A DNA stretch of 64,000 nt from Ostrinia nubilalis (GCF_963855985.1 NC_087096.1:7440001-7504000); one strand, 5' to 3'; shown: positions 1 to 14,100, counted from the stretch's first letter. Numbers and translations: made by a program. The notes: a model not told the origin generated them from the sequence alone.

Positions 1-2686
1 ATATTGTCACGACGCGCATCCTGGTAGAATACTTTAACTTTTTTACCGGAGCGGATCTTCTGTCCCTTTCTGCCTATGCGTATAGGTACTTCAACGTATA
101 CAGGTAACACCTACGCATATATTATTCCCGTATCTACATACCCCGTTGTATAACATTTGAGGCCGTCGAGTTTATCCGTGAGTTATGTCCAAACAAAAAA
201 CCTTGTTAAACATTGTAATTTCTACTTTTTCGTTTGCATTAAAGTTAAGGAATTTGACAAACATAGTGAAAAATTCAAAAGTCCTTCTTTTTTTCTAGCC
301 AATTTTTTTTAGATATGCATCTAAAAGATAAATCTTCACACTAACTATTATTCAACGTATTATCTGAATCGTGTCACTGGGTGTAAATTATAGCGCCAAC
401 AACGTAATTAATTATGCTAATAACAAAATGTGGTTATCTAATGAAATTCAAACCAATCAGGTCCATTGATGCGGAGCACAATCAGTGCAAATAACATTAA
501 TTATTTATTAGGTGCACTAAATCATCAAGTATTAGGGTTAGACAATGCCTCCGTGGTGTACCTAGTGGCATTTTTCTTTCGGTGCCGGGTATTCTCCAAG
601 ATATAATAATTGATTTATATCTGATAAAAAGTACTTACATGAACGAAATGTCATTATAAATAATTCTTCCTCATTTGATACGGACATTGGAATCAACTAC
701 GACATCACACAAAAATAGGCACCTTAAGAAGAATCGTGTCTTTAGTAAATAATACAACCCACACGATGGAGGCGAGGGACAACAAAGCTACGGAAAAAGT
801 TTGTTTATCCTCAAGACAGGAATAAAGCGCTTATGTAGAGCAGCATCAGACTCGTTTTGACGTATTCATGTCTAAAAAGCATTGATTCGCCCAAAAGTCA
901 AGATGTGTAACGCCGCCTAAAAAATTCAGCGCTTGCACAGTAGCGGGCGGTGTTTAAAATTTCAAGAGCGGGGCGCGGGCACCTCCGCTGAAGTATCACG
1001 AGTTCATAAATTAGTTACTTTACGAGGGAAAGGTCGCGCCCCCATAGAGAGGGGCCCGTGTATAATTTTCATTTAAACACGCGCAGCCACAGGTCCTCGC
1101 AGTAAATCAGCTCTCGCCCTTTGAGCCAGACCCAGTGACGTGTGAGGCCGTCGACGCGCGCGCCGCAACAATGTAAAGACATTTCCATTGTACCGTAATA
1201 GGGCATTGTTTGTGACGTAAATTTTACTGCTGAATATGCAAATTCCGCTTTCCGTCGACCCCCGGGAGAAATATTGCGAAAGTTTAGCGAAAAATTAAAA
1301 TCACGAATCGTGAACAAGTTTTTAATAACGATTTGTAATTGCTTCGGCGGAATTGTCGCGTCTATACATAATGAAGGCTGGAGGCGTTTGTAATTAGAAT
1401 AGTTGAGATTGGAAGTGTTGAAGCTTTCCAATGTAGCTTAACTGTTTCAGATACCGAAATACAATTTCAGTTGAAAATATTAATGAAATTTCACAAGTAG
1501 AAACTTTTAATGTATGTTTTAAAATACTTTGCCTTTCCGATGTTAATGTTAGAGACACTGACATACTCGTACATAGCAGGTATACGTTCCTTGTTACAAA
1601 ATTAGCGCGACAGAAACCGAGGTACCTACAATAAATTCTTGCGTCAACCGCGCGTCAGATTAAACGCTTTAATGAGTGACGTTTACATATTGAATCATAA
1701 ATATTCATGCCGAAGGTTCGCGCACATCTGCGGGGGTGGTTCCCAAACACGACGTAACTCCGTATTTGTTTGTCGCTTAATTACGCATTACTCCGGAAAC
1801 AACCTGGTACGTCTCGATGACAATTTGCGAAAACATGCTGGAACACCAATTTGTTACCCGCAGTACCTTGAATTATACACAGCAAGGATTTGTGTTGTGG
1901 GCGTAACGAACTAAAAGATATTCGTTCCGACATAAACAATCGTATGGGATTTCGACGCTTGCAAAAGTAATTTAAATTCGTTAACTTTGGGAATTGAGTA
2001 AATATATTCATTGAGTTTTTGACAAGGTTTTCGTATTTTAAATTGAATCTGAAGACAATTCAAATAACTCACTTTGTTTGCTATTAAAACAAAATTAAGC
2101 AATCCATGAGGATAATATCATTAAATTTTTATAACTCTTAGATCAGCCACTGACCCCAAATAGTGCAGTGGTACCTGATGATTGCTTAGCATAACGGCTA
2201 TAGCAGCAGCTGCATATTTATAAAACTTCATATAATATGAATCGCCGAGACCACCTTTATAATTAAGTGGTGGCTTAACGATGCGCCGTAAACGTAAATT
2301 CGCATAAACCCAACACCGGGGTATAACTGACCGAGTTACGGCCACTAAATCTTTAATAAATAACTATATGAAACTCATTATTAGGATATAAGAAACCTCA
2401 TTACAGTGGCAGTGGAGCGATCTCGTTATCCACAAATAAAAAGCCTTTTGGGGAGGCTGAGAGAGGTTGGGTGTTAATATTTAAAGCAGCGAGCTGAGAT
2501 GGCTCCTCTAATGTGCTATTAGCCCGCAACCGCGGCTGACTCTCGCACCTTAGTGTTGCCAGGTGCTTCTGTTTACCATGGGACAATTAACCCTTTATCA
2601 AGCTCCAAATTTTCATTGCAGTTTTCTACGATATTAAACTGACTGTGCTAGTGGTGTCTCAACTAAATAGATGCAAAGTGAGACTA
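1..2686. other. Gene-free AT-rich DNA
   Basis: I see no recognisable gene. All open frames are short and resemble nothing I know. The stretch from about 1020 to 1270 is richer in G+C and CpG than its surroundings and lies inside a 120-codon minus-strand frame (1069-1431), but that frame has no domain, no repeat and no convincing splice context. It is better treated as a possible conserved non-coding block than as a gene. Confidence 0.5.
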
Positions 2687-2805
2687 ACGCCCGTATTCAC
2701 AAATGATGCTTGCTGTGAAGCAGCAAATCGAACGCACAGCGTTGAATAGAGCTCTGTGATTGGTTCGTGTGTCACCCAGTGTGCGTCCACGCGCACTGGC
2801 GTTGC
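2687..2805. mobile_element. MITE-like repeat, copy 1 (one end missing)
   Basis: The segment starts with the end motif GCCCGTATTCACAAA and matches the reverse complement of the element at 16807-16956 over about 115 bases. Shared blocks include CAGCAAATCGAACGCACAGC, AGAGCTCTGTGATTGGTTCG and GCGTCCACGCGCA. Homology stops near 2805, so the second terminal repeat is missing or diverged. A short minus-strand or plus-strand frame across it is not a gene. Confidence 0.6.
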
Positions 2806-5401
2806 AAATGGTCACGGTTTATTCATTGTATCTTTTAACAGTTTTAACAAGCTTTTTATTATTGACACAATGAACCTAAAATTCCGAGGCTACTTCTCTA
2901 ATAAAACATTCATGTTATCCTTGGAACGCCGATTAGTTTCCATTGTCGGTCAAATTAGATTTTTCGTTGCTTTAAAATTTATAACTTGTTAAGGGAGAAT
3001 TACGTTTTAAAAGCTTATAAAAAGTGGGTATGTATCGACATACCTATTATTATTTATAATCACAATTGATTATAGTGGTATCAAATACTAGGCATAGCTT
3101 GTTTTATTAAACCTGCCTTGTTCTGCATAAATTATAGGGCCTTATGACAAAAAGTTAAACGCACATTGAACACTAGTACCTAAATTTTCATGTAGTACAG
3201 AAATGTCATTTTAAACAAGTGTGTTTACCTTTTTGTAATAAGGCCCATAATGTATACTGTATTTCGAATAGGTATTCATACAAGTATTAGTCGTATAACT
3301 AAATTCCCGAATTTTCCCACACTTGGCATAACTCACAGTGTTTCTAGTAGACTTTAACCACACAACGCGTTCCCATCCGATGCAGCAACCACTAGAGTGC
3401 TGCATTTTTTCTATAGGCACCGCCAAACACTTTAAAGCCGGCATATTTTATTTAAGTTAAGCTCCTCTTTGCTTTCCTCGTGTTCGTAAAATATAAAATC
3501 TGAAGAGAGAAAAACGAAACAGTCTTAAGGCGATGGTAAACATTGCTTAGTTATGCTAACATTTTGAGATCTCGGTCTTTTACAGGAGTAAACGTTTGAA
3601 GCTATAAAAATGACTTTGCCATTGAATTTGGGTAGTGATTTACTTTTTATAATAAAAGTGTGCTATGTATAGAACAAGGTACTTTCGTTATTATAATTGA
3701 GAGGCTTTTATTTATAAACTTCTAAAGAATTACTGATTTGAAGACTTATTTTTGCTATAGAATGTGTTTTGAATAAGTAAAGGTTTCTATTAAAATCACG
3801 GCTACAGGCACGCAACTCGTAATTATAGGTTTATTTGTATCGTTTTAACAAGTGTACTTACAGATAGAATATGGAAATATATTTTAAATACTCTTTACAA
3901 AAATAAAAATGTCTCATAAAAATCAGACGCAACACGCTTTTCTCTTCCCTTCAAGATGCACTACGCTCCTATTTTAAAGAAAAGTATAAGTTGTATTACA
4001 TCCAAGCATTCCAAGCTATTCGAAAGTGCGTCTCAAAAACTCTACCCAACCACCACCGTGCCACAATGCCATTCAGCCGTCATTATCACAGTATTATTGT
4101 ACCAATGCAAACGAGTAGGAACTAATGTTACCTGCTTTAACATGCACAAAGCAGGTGCGAGGTTCATGTAACGCTTCCTACGTACGTAGATTTAGTACAG
4201 TTTAACCTTTTTTGCGCCCTGACCTCTAACCTCCCTCGTTCTTTATGTATTATGCTCTGTGGTTTATACATCGCTCGCCTTTGTTTGAAACGTTAGAACT
4301 GGTTATTTTATAGGCTTAAGTCACCTCGATACTTACATCACATACTTATTTAACTCGTATACTTGTATACTTACTTAGGGGATATGAACGTGTCTGTACG
4401 AGTATAATAATACATTATAAAACATTTTGGGAATGGTTACCCATCCCAGTTCTCACACGAGTAGGTACGAGTATATCCAAATTTCTATGGAAAGGATAGC
4501 TACTAGCTCGAACTTGTACTTCTCAGAATGGATCAGCAGTGTCTAAGACAAAAGTGAGGAACAAATGCTAAAATATTAAAGGCCTGACTCATATTTGACA
4601 AGTATTTGACGGCAATCAAAACTGATGTTAAATGAGACGCAGTCTAGGATGGTACATGACTATCCTGTATGTAGTGAATAAGCACTCTATTCACTCTCAA
4701 CAGGTGCGATTACGGTCAAATACCTGCCTTGTCTAGCATAAAAAAAAAAAAAAAAAAAAAAAAAAATACCTACCTTGTATTGCATTAAAAAAACTTATAA
4801 TGGCCTGGCTTATAGTGTTCAGGACAGACAGCAGCAAGCAGCAAATTGAAGTCCCTAGCTGTCTGCATTATAAAAGAGTTAGCAAAACTCTTAAAGCGAG
4901 CTGGTGAGATGTCGACATAGCGTACCATACGCTAACCTGCGTCTGATTTTCCGGTGATGAAATAATCTCACATCGGAAAGTATCTAATCTAATAAAAAGA
5001 CTCGCACAATTTTGAATTTAATATCTCCAGCGTAGAAGCAGTTAATTGTTTTCGTAATTACTGAACACCAAGCTCGTTTCAGTTACAAAAACATTTTATC
5101 TCCGTTCATATTAGCTGTAGTTAACTGAAATAACAGAGGCTTTTTGTGGCAACACTCAGTTCTGAGTATTATAAAATATTTTACTGACAAAGAATGATGC
5201 AGTAATTCCGCCTATGTGTACGTACGTATCGCAGACATTTATATAAATTCTTTTGTGGATTCAAATGAAAGTTCAATTTGAATACCATTTCATCAGAGCG
5301 GGCGCTCTGAAAGATAGGTACCTACCTACAAAATATTTCGTTACTGATACCTGTATTTTAAAAATGATATTGTAAAATATAAACTACTATAGTCATTTAT
5401 A
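2806..5401. other. Gene-free AT-rich DNA with a poly-A run
   Basis: No gene is recognisable. A 27-base A run occupies 4740-4766 and sits between two similar short segments (TACCTGCCTTGT and TACCTACCTTGT), so it may mark an old retroposed tail or simple slippage. Short open frames at 3211-3444 and 3956-4171 have no recognisable content. Confidence 0.5.
4740..4766. repeat. Poly-A homopolymer, 27 bases
   Basis: An uninterrupted A tract read directly from the sequence. No retroelement sequence is recognisable immediately upstream, so it is annotated only as a simple repeat. Confidence 0.9.
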
Positions 5402-5664
5402 CAGGGTGTTAGGTAAATGGGTATATGAGCCGACACTAGCCCATGTTAACATGGACATATAAATGGTATGGTGAAGTCAGAAATTTGATATCTTCATTTT
5501 AATTATTTTAATTTTCATACAAATCGGATATTATAAAATTTATTTTGTATGAAAATAAAAATAAAAAAATGATGATATCAAATTTCTGACTTCACCATAC
5601 CATTTATATGCCCATGTTAACATGGGCTAGTGTCGGCTCATATACCCATTTACCTAACACCCTG
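5402..5664. mobile_element. Hairpin MITE with CAGGGTG termini
   Basis: The 263-bp segment is almost entirely one inverted repeat. It begins CAGGGTGTTAGGTAAATGGG and ends with the reverse complement. The first ~95 bases of each arm match with only one or two visible mismatches (GGACAT versus GGGCAT), and weaker pairing continues through an A/T-rich centre around 5495-5575. It is flanked on both sides by TATA, consistent with a TA target duplication as made by Tc1/mariner-type elements. It has no coding capacity. The terminal heptamer is shared with the larger element at 22125-23966. Confidence 0.85.
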
Positions 5665-8600
5665 TATATTTATAAGTTACCATAATCAGCGAAAATAAAC
5701 TTTGGCAATTTTGCTGAAAACTAAAACAAACTGAACTGTAATAGTAACTTTATTATTACTTCGCAGTCGAAGATAGATTTTAGTCAAGTAGATGACTATG
5801 AGTATAGTTACCTAATAAGTCGGCAGAAAGTTCAGTATTAATCTTAGATATTGGTTTAAAATCGTTTAAGATTATAGATTTATTTTCCAGCAAAGTAATT
5901 AGTAGAGAGAGCATACATTTTAGTAGGTATTATTCAATAAGTTTCAATATAAACACACTGACGTATTTACGGACTGACGCGTTATGCGATACGGCTCCGT
6001 TGACATAGGCGAGTGTGGGTGAGTGTCGCCCTAATAGCCATTCCCAACATTAAGGTCACGTTCAACTAATATTTGAGTGTCCACTATGCCAAAATATTGG
6101 CACACTACGTATAATCGGATCCTGTGTGAAAACAACGCGTAGGTATAAAGTCGAATCTGGGCGAACATGAATCGCATATTTATATTGGTAGAGATATTTT
6201 AATCGAGTGTACAGCAAAAAAGACCATTTCTGAAAAGCGATTCGACTGGTTTGTCGTGGACTAATATTCTGTTTGGAAACCAAATAAACATGAATAAAAG
6301 TCGCTGTAAGAACATAACTTTAACTACAGGCTCATAATGCAGAAAATAGCTCAAAGTTAATGCCGAAATAAAACACTTGTTCGACCAAATTTTATAGAGC
6401 AGCTGATTTATTTCTGTAGGGGACCGTAATGCGCACATAAAACTCTAAACTAATGCATACGAAATAAAACACTTGCTTGACCAAATTTTTATATAGCTTT
6501 AAACATTTTGATTTCAGTATTATTTTCAGTCATAAGTCTCTTTTTAAGAGGCATACGGTATAAGCAGTTAGGCAATAACTACTTACCCAGCAAACGAAGT
6601 TTTACTGAAGAAAATTAGTTTAGTTTAAAAGTAGGTAGCTAAGTTTGCTGCCTATCTACCTTGAATTACAAAGCCCGGGTCACCCTGTATATAGACTTAA
6701 TCTGTTTCTCTTCTGTTCAATCCCGATTATTTATAAACTTCCATATTCATATTCCACATTCTGTCACTGAAAACTTTAGATAAAATAATCCCGAACCCGT
6801 CTAGTTTCAAAGTAAAATATGTGCGGAGTAAAATCAAAGGTGGCCTCCGGGCGAATAAAGTATGTAAAAAATCTCACGCTCTTTTTCGGATTCTCTTACA
6901 TCCGTTGCCTATATTTATCCCCCTTAGATCGAGTCAAGACGGTGCGGAAATTTTCACAGGTATGAGAATGTCAGTTCATTGAAGTGACGTCAAACGGTTT
7001 CCGTACCCGTTAGAGTTTTTGTCATCTTATCATACGCTGTGATGAATAAGACACTGGGAACGTCTGATTATACGGCTGTTTATAAATAAACAGTTGTTTC
7101 TTTCATATGCGGCATGTCAGGCACCGGTACGTATGAAGTGTAGGTGGGTACCTACCTACCTTTTGTTTTTATTTAACTAAGAGTGTTCCGTCGACTGACC
7201 GTCGCTGTTAACTGGACCTACGTTTCCAGTAACTGGATTCTGTTAATTTACTAATCCAATAAAGATTTTTTTCCTATCAAAAAAACAATCCGGTAACTGG
7301 AACCTGGCGTTCAGTTCAAAGCGGGGTCAGTTGATGAAAGACTTGCATTAAAAGTGTATTATATAATCTGATGTCATGTCGACTGTATTTCAGTTTTAAA
7401 CGTCTCAATGTATTTCAAAAAAATTAAATTCTCAGGACCTTTCTCTTTATAGTATCCCCGTGAATGATGGTCATAATGGAATTCTAATACCGCCGCCAAA
7501 CACAAGCCAGTAATTGAAGCAAAATAAAATTTCCTCTCATCAACGAACGTTTTCCGAACTATTTTCCGAACAGTTTTTTCCTCGTCGACCAAATAATAAG
7601 TTGTTTTTACTCACGATTTTTTCCCGGCAACCTGCAATAAGAAACCCTATTCTACCTCAGCCATTTCATAACTTCGGCATAAACTAGTTATTCTATTTTT
7701 AAGTTTCCAATTACAGTTTCTAAGAGGAGAAAATATTCAAGAAATTCTCTTTTTTAACTGAAATCGTAATAAATATCAGCTTTCTAGTGATTTGAAAACC
7801 TAGACAAATCCATCGCTATTATTGTTTTAAGAATTTAGCAGTTTAAATAAAATTACTTTGAAGTTTTTCCACTAAGTGGTCTTTTTCGTTTAACAAGGCC
7901 TTGTTTATGAAAGATTTGTTAGTAAGTACTTATTTTATAAATATTTGCGAAGCTTTACTTACATTATTTTGATACAAACTACTTTTCTCTTAGGTAATAA
8001 CTTATAATAAAATTGTTCATATTGGATATTATAATTGGATTTTTTTACAAAGTACCTTTCAACAAGTAATTTTTGATGTTAGAGAACAATTAATTTGTAA
8101 GAATTATATTAAGTGTGCGATAATATAATACCTATACATAGGTACTTACATATAAAATACCTATACCTTAAATGTTATTCTGAACTTTGTTACATCTTGT
8201 TTGAATAGTGTAATTGGTACTACCATTCTATTCATGAATAAATAAATAAATATAGCTGAGAGCCCACTGATAACGTCGTTTACAAAATAATAATAACAAT
8301 TTGGTGTTCACTATTGCCTTTCATATAATTTGAAAGTCGAGGAGATTCCTATCTTACGTACTAATTTAAATAATTTTTGGGACTTATAAACATAGTCTTT
8401 AAAATCTCATTAGTATAAACTAAAAATATTTTAAGTATTACTTAATACCTCCTACCCGTGCCCTAAATAACACGAGCCATATATTACTTGTAGTCGTAGT
8501 TATGTAGCATAGTGGTTATTAACCTAGTAAGTTTGGGAAACACGACTTAAACTAAGCCTTTGCTTAATTGTGGGATTATAGCTAAGTTGGCTCACTTATC

Positions 8601-10073
8601 GTATTTACCCGACCCGACCAAACCACTGTGTTATCACTTAATTACACCTATTTTGTTATTTTGGGGCGCAGAATTTGAAAAGTATAATGAGCTTTTATTA
8701 ATACAACTTTAATTGGGCCCTAGTTTGTAAACGCTAAAACTAATGACTTGCGTGTACCTATCAGTTTCATCATTGGTTTATTTATAACATAATTAAGAAT
8801 ACATACATACAACATATGCAATGATACCGAGCATATTAAAATCTATAGTGTAGACTAAAGTGAATCATGCGTAGATAGGTAAACATTCATAAGCATCCAG
8901 CTCTACTTTCGCTCCTAGTAGGATGACTACAAGACCGCAACTGTAACTGAATTTCAGAATGCAATCATTTTGAAGTTTACGGAAAGATTTGCTGAATAGA
9001 TTTTACATTCCACATTGACATAATGCTATGTTACTGCATAAATATATTATTTCCCTCTTACCCATCATTACGCCTCTCACCCTATGGACTCTACATCCAA
9101 AATTTGGGTAAGTATTGAGAAATAAAACACAGATATAACGAGCAATTGATGAGAAGAGACTCTTGACTGTCTACGAATGCGCTCTCTTTCGTATGTGAAA
9201 AAATACTTCTCTACCAACTGAAATTCTAATGTTTCATGCATAATCAAAGGTTCCTCGCGAAACCAGCATTTTCCGTGTTTGTGAAAATACGTCTAATCCA
9301 GAGAAGTATTTTTACATTTCGTCGCTCGCACAGGAACTCATTTCGCAATTTCGCAAAAACTAATTTGCCTTAAAATTGCGATGAAGTTCCTTGAGTGGGG
9401 CACTTTGGTGTACATTCTATATAATCCTCCAACTCTGCTTAGGATCTTATTCAATTTCATAGAGACGGTGCACTAAAGATACCCTAAGGACTGACGCTGC
9501 AAACTTCGATCTTTGAGATATTGAGACCGACAATATAATGCTCGGATCTAGTGCCGATGTCCGACAAGACCCATGTACATCATCCTTTGTTGACAAAGCA
9601 AGATTTAACGATAGCTTTGAAAATTAATAACTCATGAAAAGTCAATTACTTAACAATATCATTAGACATTTTAAAAAGTATAAATGTTATACAGTTCCGT
9701 AACTGCACCTAAGTTATATTTTTGATGCCGTCTGTACATGACTAGTCATAATAGCAGCTAGTCATTATTTGGCTAGCCTTGCCGTAACACGAAGATTCCC
9801 TAAATGCAGTTCCAGGTAAATTATTATTTTAAATCGTAGTAGAATGCAAAACCTAACTTATGTTACTTGCCGAGTTTTTATGGCCGTGTAAAAACACGGC
9901 AGGATAATTACTTTTGTAAAACTAACTTAAATCTAGGGCTGTGCCAAAATATATCAGAAAATAGAGGCTCAACACTAAACTCCCGCCATTTTGTGTTCAC
10001 GCCACGATAAAACTAGCTGCTTTTTCGAAGAGACATGACAATTTAGCCATATTGGTACATTTATCAGAAAGCA
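5665..10073. other. Gene-free AT-rich DNA
   Basis: No gene is recognisable. A direct repeat of about 35 bases (CGAAATAAAACACTTG followed by CGACCAAATTTT or TGACCAAATTTT) occurs at 6364-6398 and 6459-6495. A small hairpin, GCCGTGTAAAAACACGGC, lies near 9882. The element-end motif CACCCTGTATA at about 6682 looks like an orphan end of a CAGGGTG-type element. The remainder is unique-looking AT-rich sequence. Confidence 0.5.
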
Positions 10074-10738
10074 ATTACCATTTTTTACTCTCAAAACGGG
10101 TGACGTCAAGACCAATATTGTCTCAAGCCGGTTCGGCTGCGGAGTTAATCCATCATTCAGGCGAACGCAGAGTGCCCTAAGTCGGCTGCGGGTCATGTTT
10201 CAACGTCACACCGCAAGTGACGGTTCCATGAATTTCAGAGTTACCTTAGTGCTGCTTCTATGAGTAAAACAATTGACAATCCACATCTTATGTCACGATA
10301 TTCTGCCAACATTTCCAAGGATTACCAATTTTCACTCTCAGATGGATGACGTCAAAAATTGTCTCAAATAAGCTAATCTAACGTTCAGGTTAGGGCGTAG
10401 TGCCCTAGGTTGGCGGCAATTTATGTTTAATCATCATCTTAGTGCCGCTTCTAAGTCAAACAATTGACGATCAAGGTCAAACTCATGCTCATGCATGCTC
10501 TCATAATTTCCAACAAATTTTTTTTATCCACAACGAGGAAGCTCTTGGCCTGTATCTCACCTGATGGTAAGTGATGATAATTACCAATATTCACTCTCAA
10601 AAGGGTGAAGTCACAACCAATATTGTCTCAAGCCGGTTGGGCCGCGGAGTTAATCCATCGTCCAGGCGGCTGTGCCGTAAGTCGGCAGCAGGCCATGTTT
10701 CATCGTCACACCGCAAGTGACAGCTCCATGAGTTTCAG
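10074..10738. repeat. Degenerate triplet of ~165-bp repeat units
   Basis: Three related units in direct orientation occupy about 10074-10238, 10321-10480 and 10580-10738. Units A and C share long blocks (ATTGTCTCAAGCCGGTT, GCGGAGTTAATCCATC, CGTCACACCGCAAGTGAC). Unit B keeps only shorter blocks (TGACGTCAAA, ATTGTCTCAA, AGTGCCCTAGG). The sequence that precedes unit B also recurs before unit C, where it is broken by a short retroelement tail. No coding frame is shared by the three units, so this is a non-coding local duplication or part of an unrecognised repeat family. Confidence 0.75.
10518..10575 (-). mobile_element. Short non-LTR retroelement 3' tail inside a repeat unit
   Basis: A T run is followed by GAAGCTCTTGGCCTGTATC and CACCTGATGGTAAGTGAT. 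The last motif also closes the 3' end of the minus-strand element at 48017-50519, which supports a minus-strand retroelement tail. It interrupts the spacer before the third repeat unit, because the flanks TTTCCAAC and GATAATTACCAAT align with the continuous sequence before unit B. Confidence 0.6.
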
Positions 10739-11016
10739 TATCTCCTGAATGCAGCTCGAGCCAGTGAATAATGCTCCGAAGCATTAACTTGTTATGTATT
10801 TGCATATGAATATGCGAGTGGCACCTTCAACATCGTTAATAACGCGCATTTTAAATGACTGAATCCTGACAATGTTGCACATTTTAATGACTATTGTGTG
10901 ATTAATGTGTTATAAGAGCATTTGTTTTTGCAACTATGAATATTAAGTGTGATGTACTTATTAGGACGGTTACTGTTGTACTGTACTGTGACGTAGTTAT
11001 ACACATTTTCGTATAA

Positions 11017-11142
11017 TAAGGCTGGGTTACGCCATCTTACTTTAACTTTGACAAACGCCAAAAATCTGTCAAACTCCATACAAAATACACCGGTTATCGG
11101 TATAGTTACGGTTAAAGTTGAGATGTTTTATTGTACCACTTC
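11017..11142. mobile_element. GGCTGGGTTGCACCA-type MITE, copy 1
   Basis: This copy begins AAGGCTGGGTTACGCCATC and ends with a decayed inverse (TGTACCACTTCTTATTTAG). It contains the family's internal blocks CTTTAACTTTGACAAACG, TCTGTCAAACTCC and TAGTTACGGTTAAAGTTGAG. It is the most diverged of four copies in the window. No coding capacity. Confidence 0.7.
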
Positions 11143-14100
11143 TTATTTAGAGTTTGGTGTCACTTTTTGAATACTAATTTATCTGCTTATTTTTAAAAAG
11201 AATTTATACTTGCATGTTTTATATTATGTATTTTAAGGCATGCAAATAAATGTTAGTTTTTAATTCAACTTATCTAAGTCACATTAAAATATAATGAGAG
11301 CAGACTCACTCAGCCTCTAAACATTATAAAAGCAGTCTGAACGACGGCTTAGTGTTTAATTAACAGTTATAATTGTGGCTTGAACAAAGCAAATGTTTTA
11401 TTTATTTTTTACTTAACCCTGACTGGCTAGCAACAAGCATTATGCTAAACAAGATGATGAGTCTAATATTTTTACTTGAACTGTTTACTTGAACAGCGAT
11501 TATAGGTAAATGTGTGTTCATACCCACGTGGAAGCTTACTTTAAATGGATTTTCATTGTAAATGAATTACGTGTCAGACATTTTTCCTGGCTGAGATGAA
11601 ATTCTAATTTATTTTTTACCGAAATTGTAGACTGTTGAACTGTGTTGTTCAAATTGGTCAAGTTCGAATAAAAAATAAATTCAAGCGTTTCGGATTCACG
11701 CCATCCATTCAATTGGCATTAAAGTAATCAGTTAAATGTTTAAGCACTCCTGAAAATAATCTGCTGACATCAACATAAACGGATCGTTACCACCGCGCTT
11801 TAAAAGTTACGTAAAAAGATCTTGATAAATCGCTTTAAGTCGGCTATAGATCGCTTATCTTATTCTACTAAAGGTGCTAATAGCGTGCGGCATGTGTTAA
11901 GCACCTGATTCCGGATTGCGTTTTTGTCTAATTTACAAAGCGGGGATTTATGAGGGCCTGATGGAGGGGAATAAGGTCACGCAACGTCTGTTGCGGTTCT
12001 ATTGGATACGTGCTCAGATACGTGGGTCCTCTAACACGTAGAGCGACGATTTTTCTCGAGTTTGACTAATCTCGAACTGTTACGAAGCGTTTTTTATTGC
12101 AAGACTGCAAAAGATGTAGAGGAAAATGTGCCATTTGATTCTAACACTTTTGTGTCAGCACAGAATAATAATGTACTGTATCAGGTAATGTATATCGTAG
12201 CCCGTAGCAATTGATAAAATAAAGACTCAAAGCCTTTGTAGTCCTATGACTTGCAGCGTGTAATTCAGCAAAACGATTGTAATAGAATAAACACTCCTGC
12301 ATTTATTAAGTACCTACCTACATTTTATTACCTATTTTATGACAATTCCATAATACATAACTTGTTTTATTATTCTCTGCGTTGCAGCACAAATTACAAC
12401 TGCAAACATAACCTAGCACAACATTTCAAACATGAAAACGTTTTTCACGCTTCGACACGAAACAGAAGACTTTAAAATACAAGAAAACATCTGATAACGT
12501 ATAAAAACCTTTTCTCTGTAAATAAAAGTACCCACTCTGGGTTACAATAAAAAATATTCTCAATGGCTTTACATTTAAAAGCGAGTGCAACTGAACACTT
12601 CACCGTGCGCTAATGTAAGCAAGCAACGTCACCTCGCGGGAGGCACAGCTTTATTTCGTTCACACGTCGAAATAAAATAAATAAAACTCGTATTATCACT
12701 ACAAATACGATCGTACATCTGGCGACAGTGTTTTATTTTTCTCTCAACCGTTTTAAGTGCTCTAGACTCTTGAAATAAAACTGTTGAAACGGAGCATTTG
12801 ATACGTACGTAGTTACCTACTCGTGATTTTTTGTATGTTTTACTCAGTAATTCGTGAAAACCTTCCATATGTATAATCTGGCTTCTTTATTTATTATATT
12901 CAAGCATCAAGATCAGAAGCATCAAGTATCATTCAAGCAAGATGAACATCTTAAAAAAAAATGCTATTAAAAATGTAACACATTTTACCTAAATAAAGTC
13001 AAATAAAATGAAAAGTAGTAAGAGGAAACGACTTAGCGAAATACATTACGATTAAATAAGTCAAAAGAAATGTCCAAAATGTATTTAATCATTACATTAA
13101 TAAGTTGTGAGACTAACTTTTGGGTTTCCGAAAGGAAAAATATTAATTGACACGAATTTAAAGTTGAAGCTGGCCGGCGCTCGGGCCAAATGAAATGTTG
13201 ATTTTACGTCGCGCTCTACGGTTGTACAGACGAAACAAAATACACGTTCATTAGCGCAGACCGGGAAATTATATTACTTACAGTCAGTACTTGATTATGA
13301 AATCACCGGGCCGCCTCATATTGCGAGTTTAAGTACTTTCGGTGCATGTGCTCGCTTAACATCGCTATGACTGCACTCCACGTTGCTCGGATGCAAACGT
13401 TATCATGCATATTTTGGACTTTTACTGTACATGATTGCTTCATTTAAAGTACAAGTTAAGGCACTTTTTACATTTCCATGTAACCTAAATAAAGAGGTAG
13501 GTACTCGTTCATTTTACCACTTTACTTTCTTATAAAGAGTCTCATGGCTACTTATAATTTTGACCTTAAAATACTATTTATTGGGCTTGTTGTTTTTTGG
13601 AGAATCAACTCGGAAAGGGATCAACACCGTATCGCCTTTTGCGAGCTGTCATCGCCTTTCGCACGCTGTCAATCGCGAGGCGAGGCGTTTACGTTAGGAT
13701 GCGGATAAGTCGTGTGCGTTGAAGTATGGAGTTTCATACAAATAATACTGACCTCGTGTTGCATTACGTTGAACATTACGATCCCTATCCGGGTTGATAA
13801 ATGTGCTACGGCCTTTACATTTCGTTAAGCTATGAAGTTTTTTATTGAAATCATTGGTTTCTTTGTAGCGTGTAGGTGAATAAGGAATACTATTGAGCGT
13901 TAAAATATAAAGGTATTTAACTAACTTTGCAGAAATCCAGACATTACGGTCAGGTAACGTAATAACGTAATGAGATGATAATGAATTAAGGACGCCTCGT
14001 AATTCTGAGGTCATGCTCGCACGGTTCAAATTTAAAATTACGCACTCCAGTTATAACTGGCGGGTTACATTAGGCTGGAGTTGGCGACATGAAACAGAAT

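Noticed and set aside
1069..1431. 120-codon minus-strand frame as a host gene
   Set aside because: No domain, no convincing splice or start context; explained by locally higher G+C lowering stop frequency.
10074..10738. CRISPR-like array
   Set aside because: Repeats are long, degenerate and only three in number, and the DNA is eukaryotic.
13694..14029. 111-codon minus-strand frame as a gene
   Set aside because: No recognisable domain; AT-rich context with no supporting signals.
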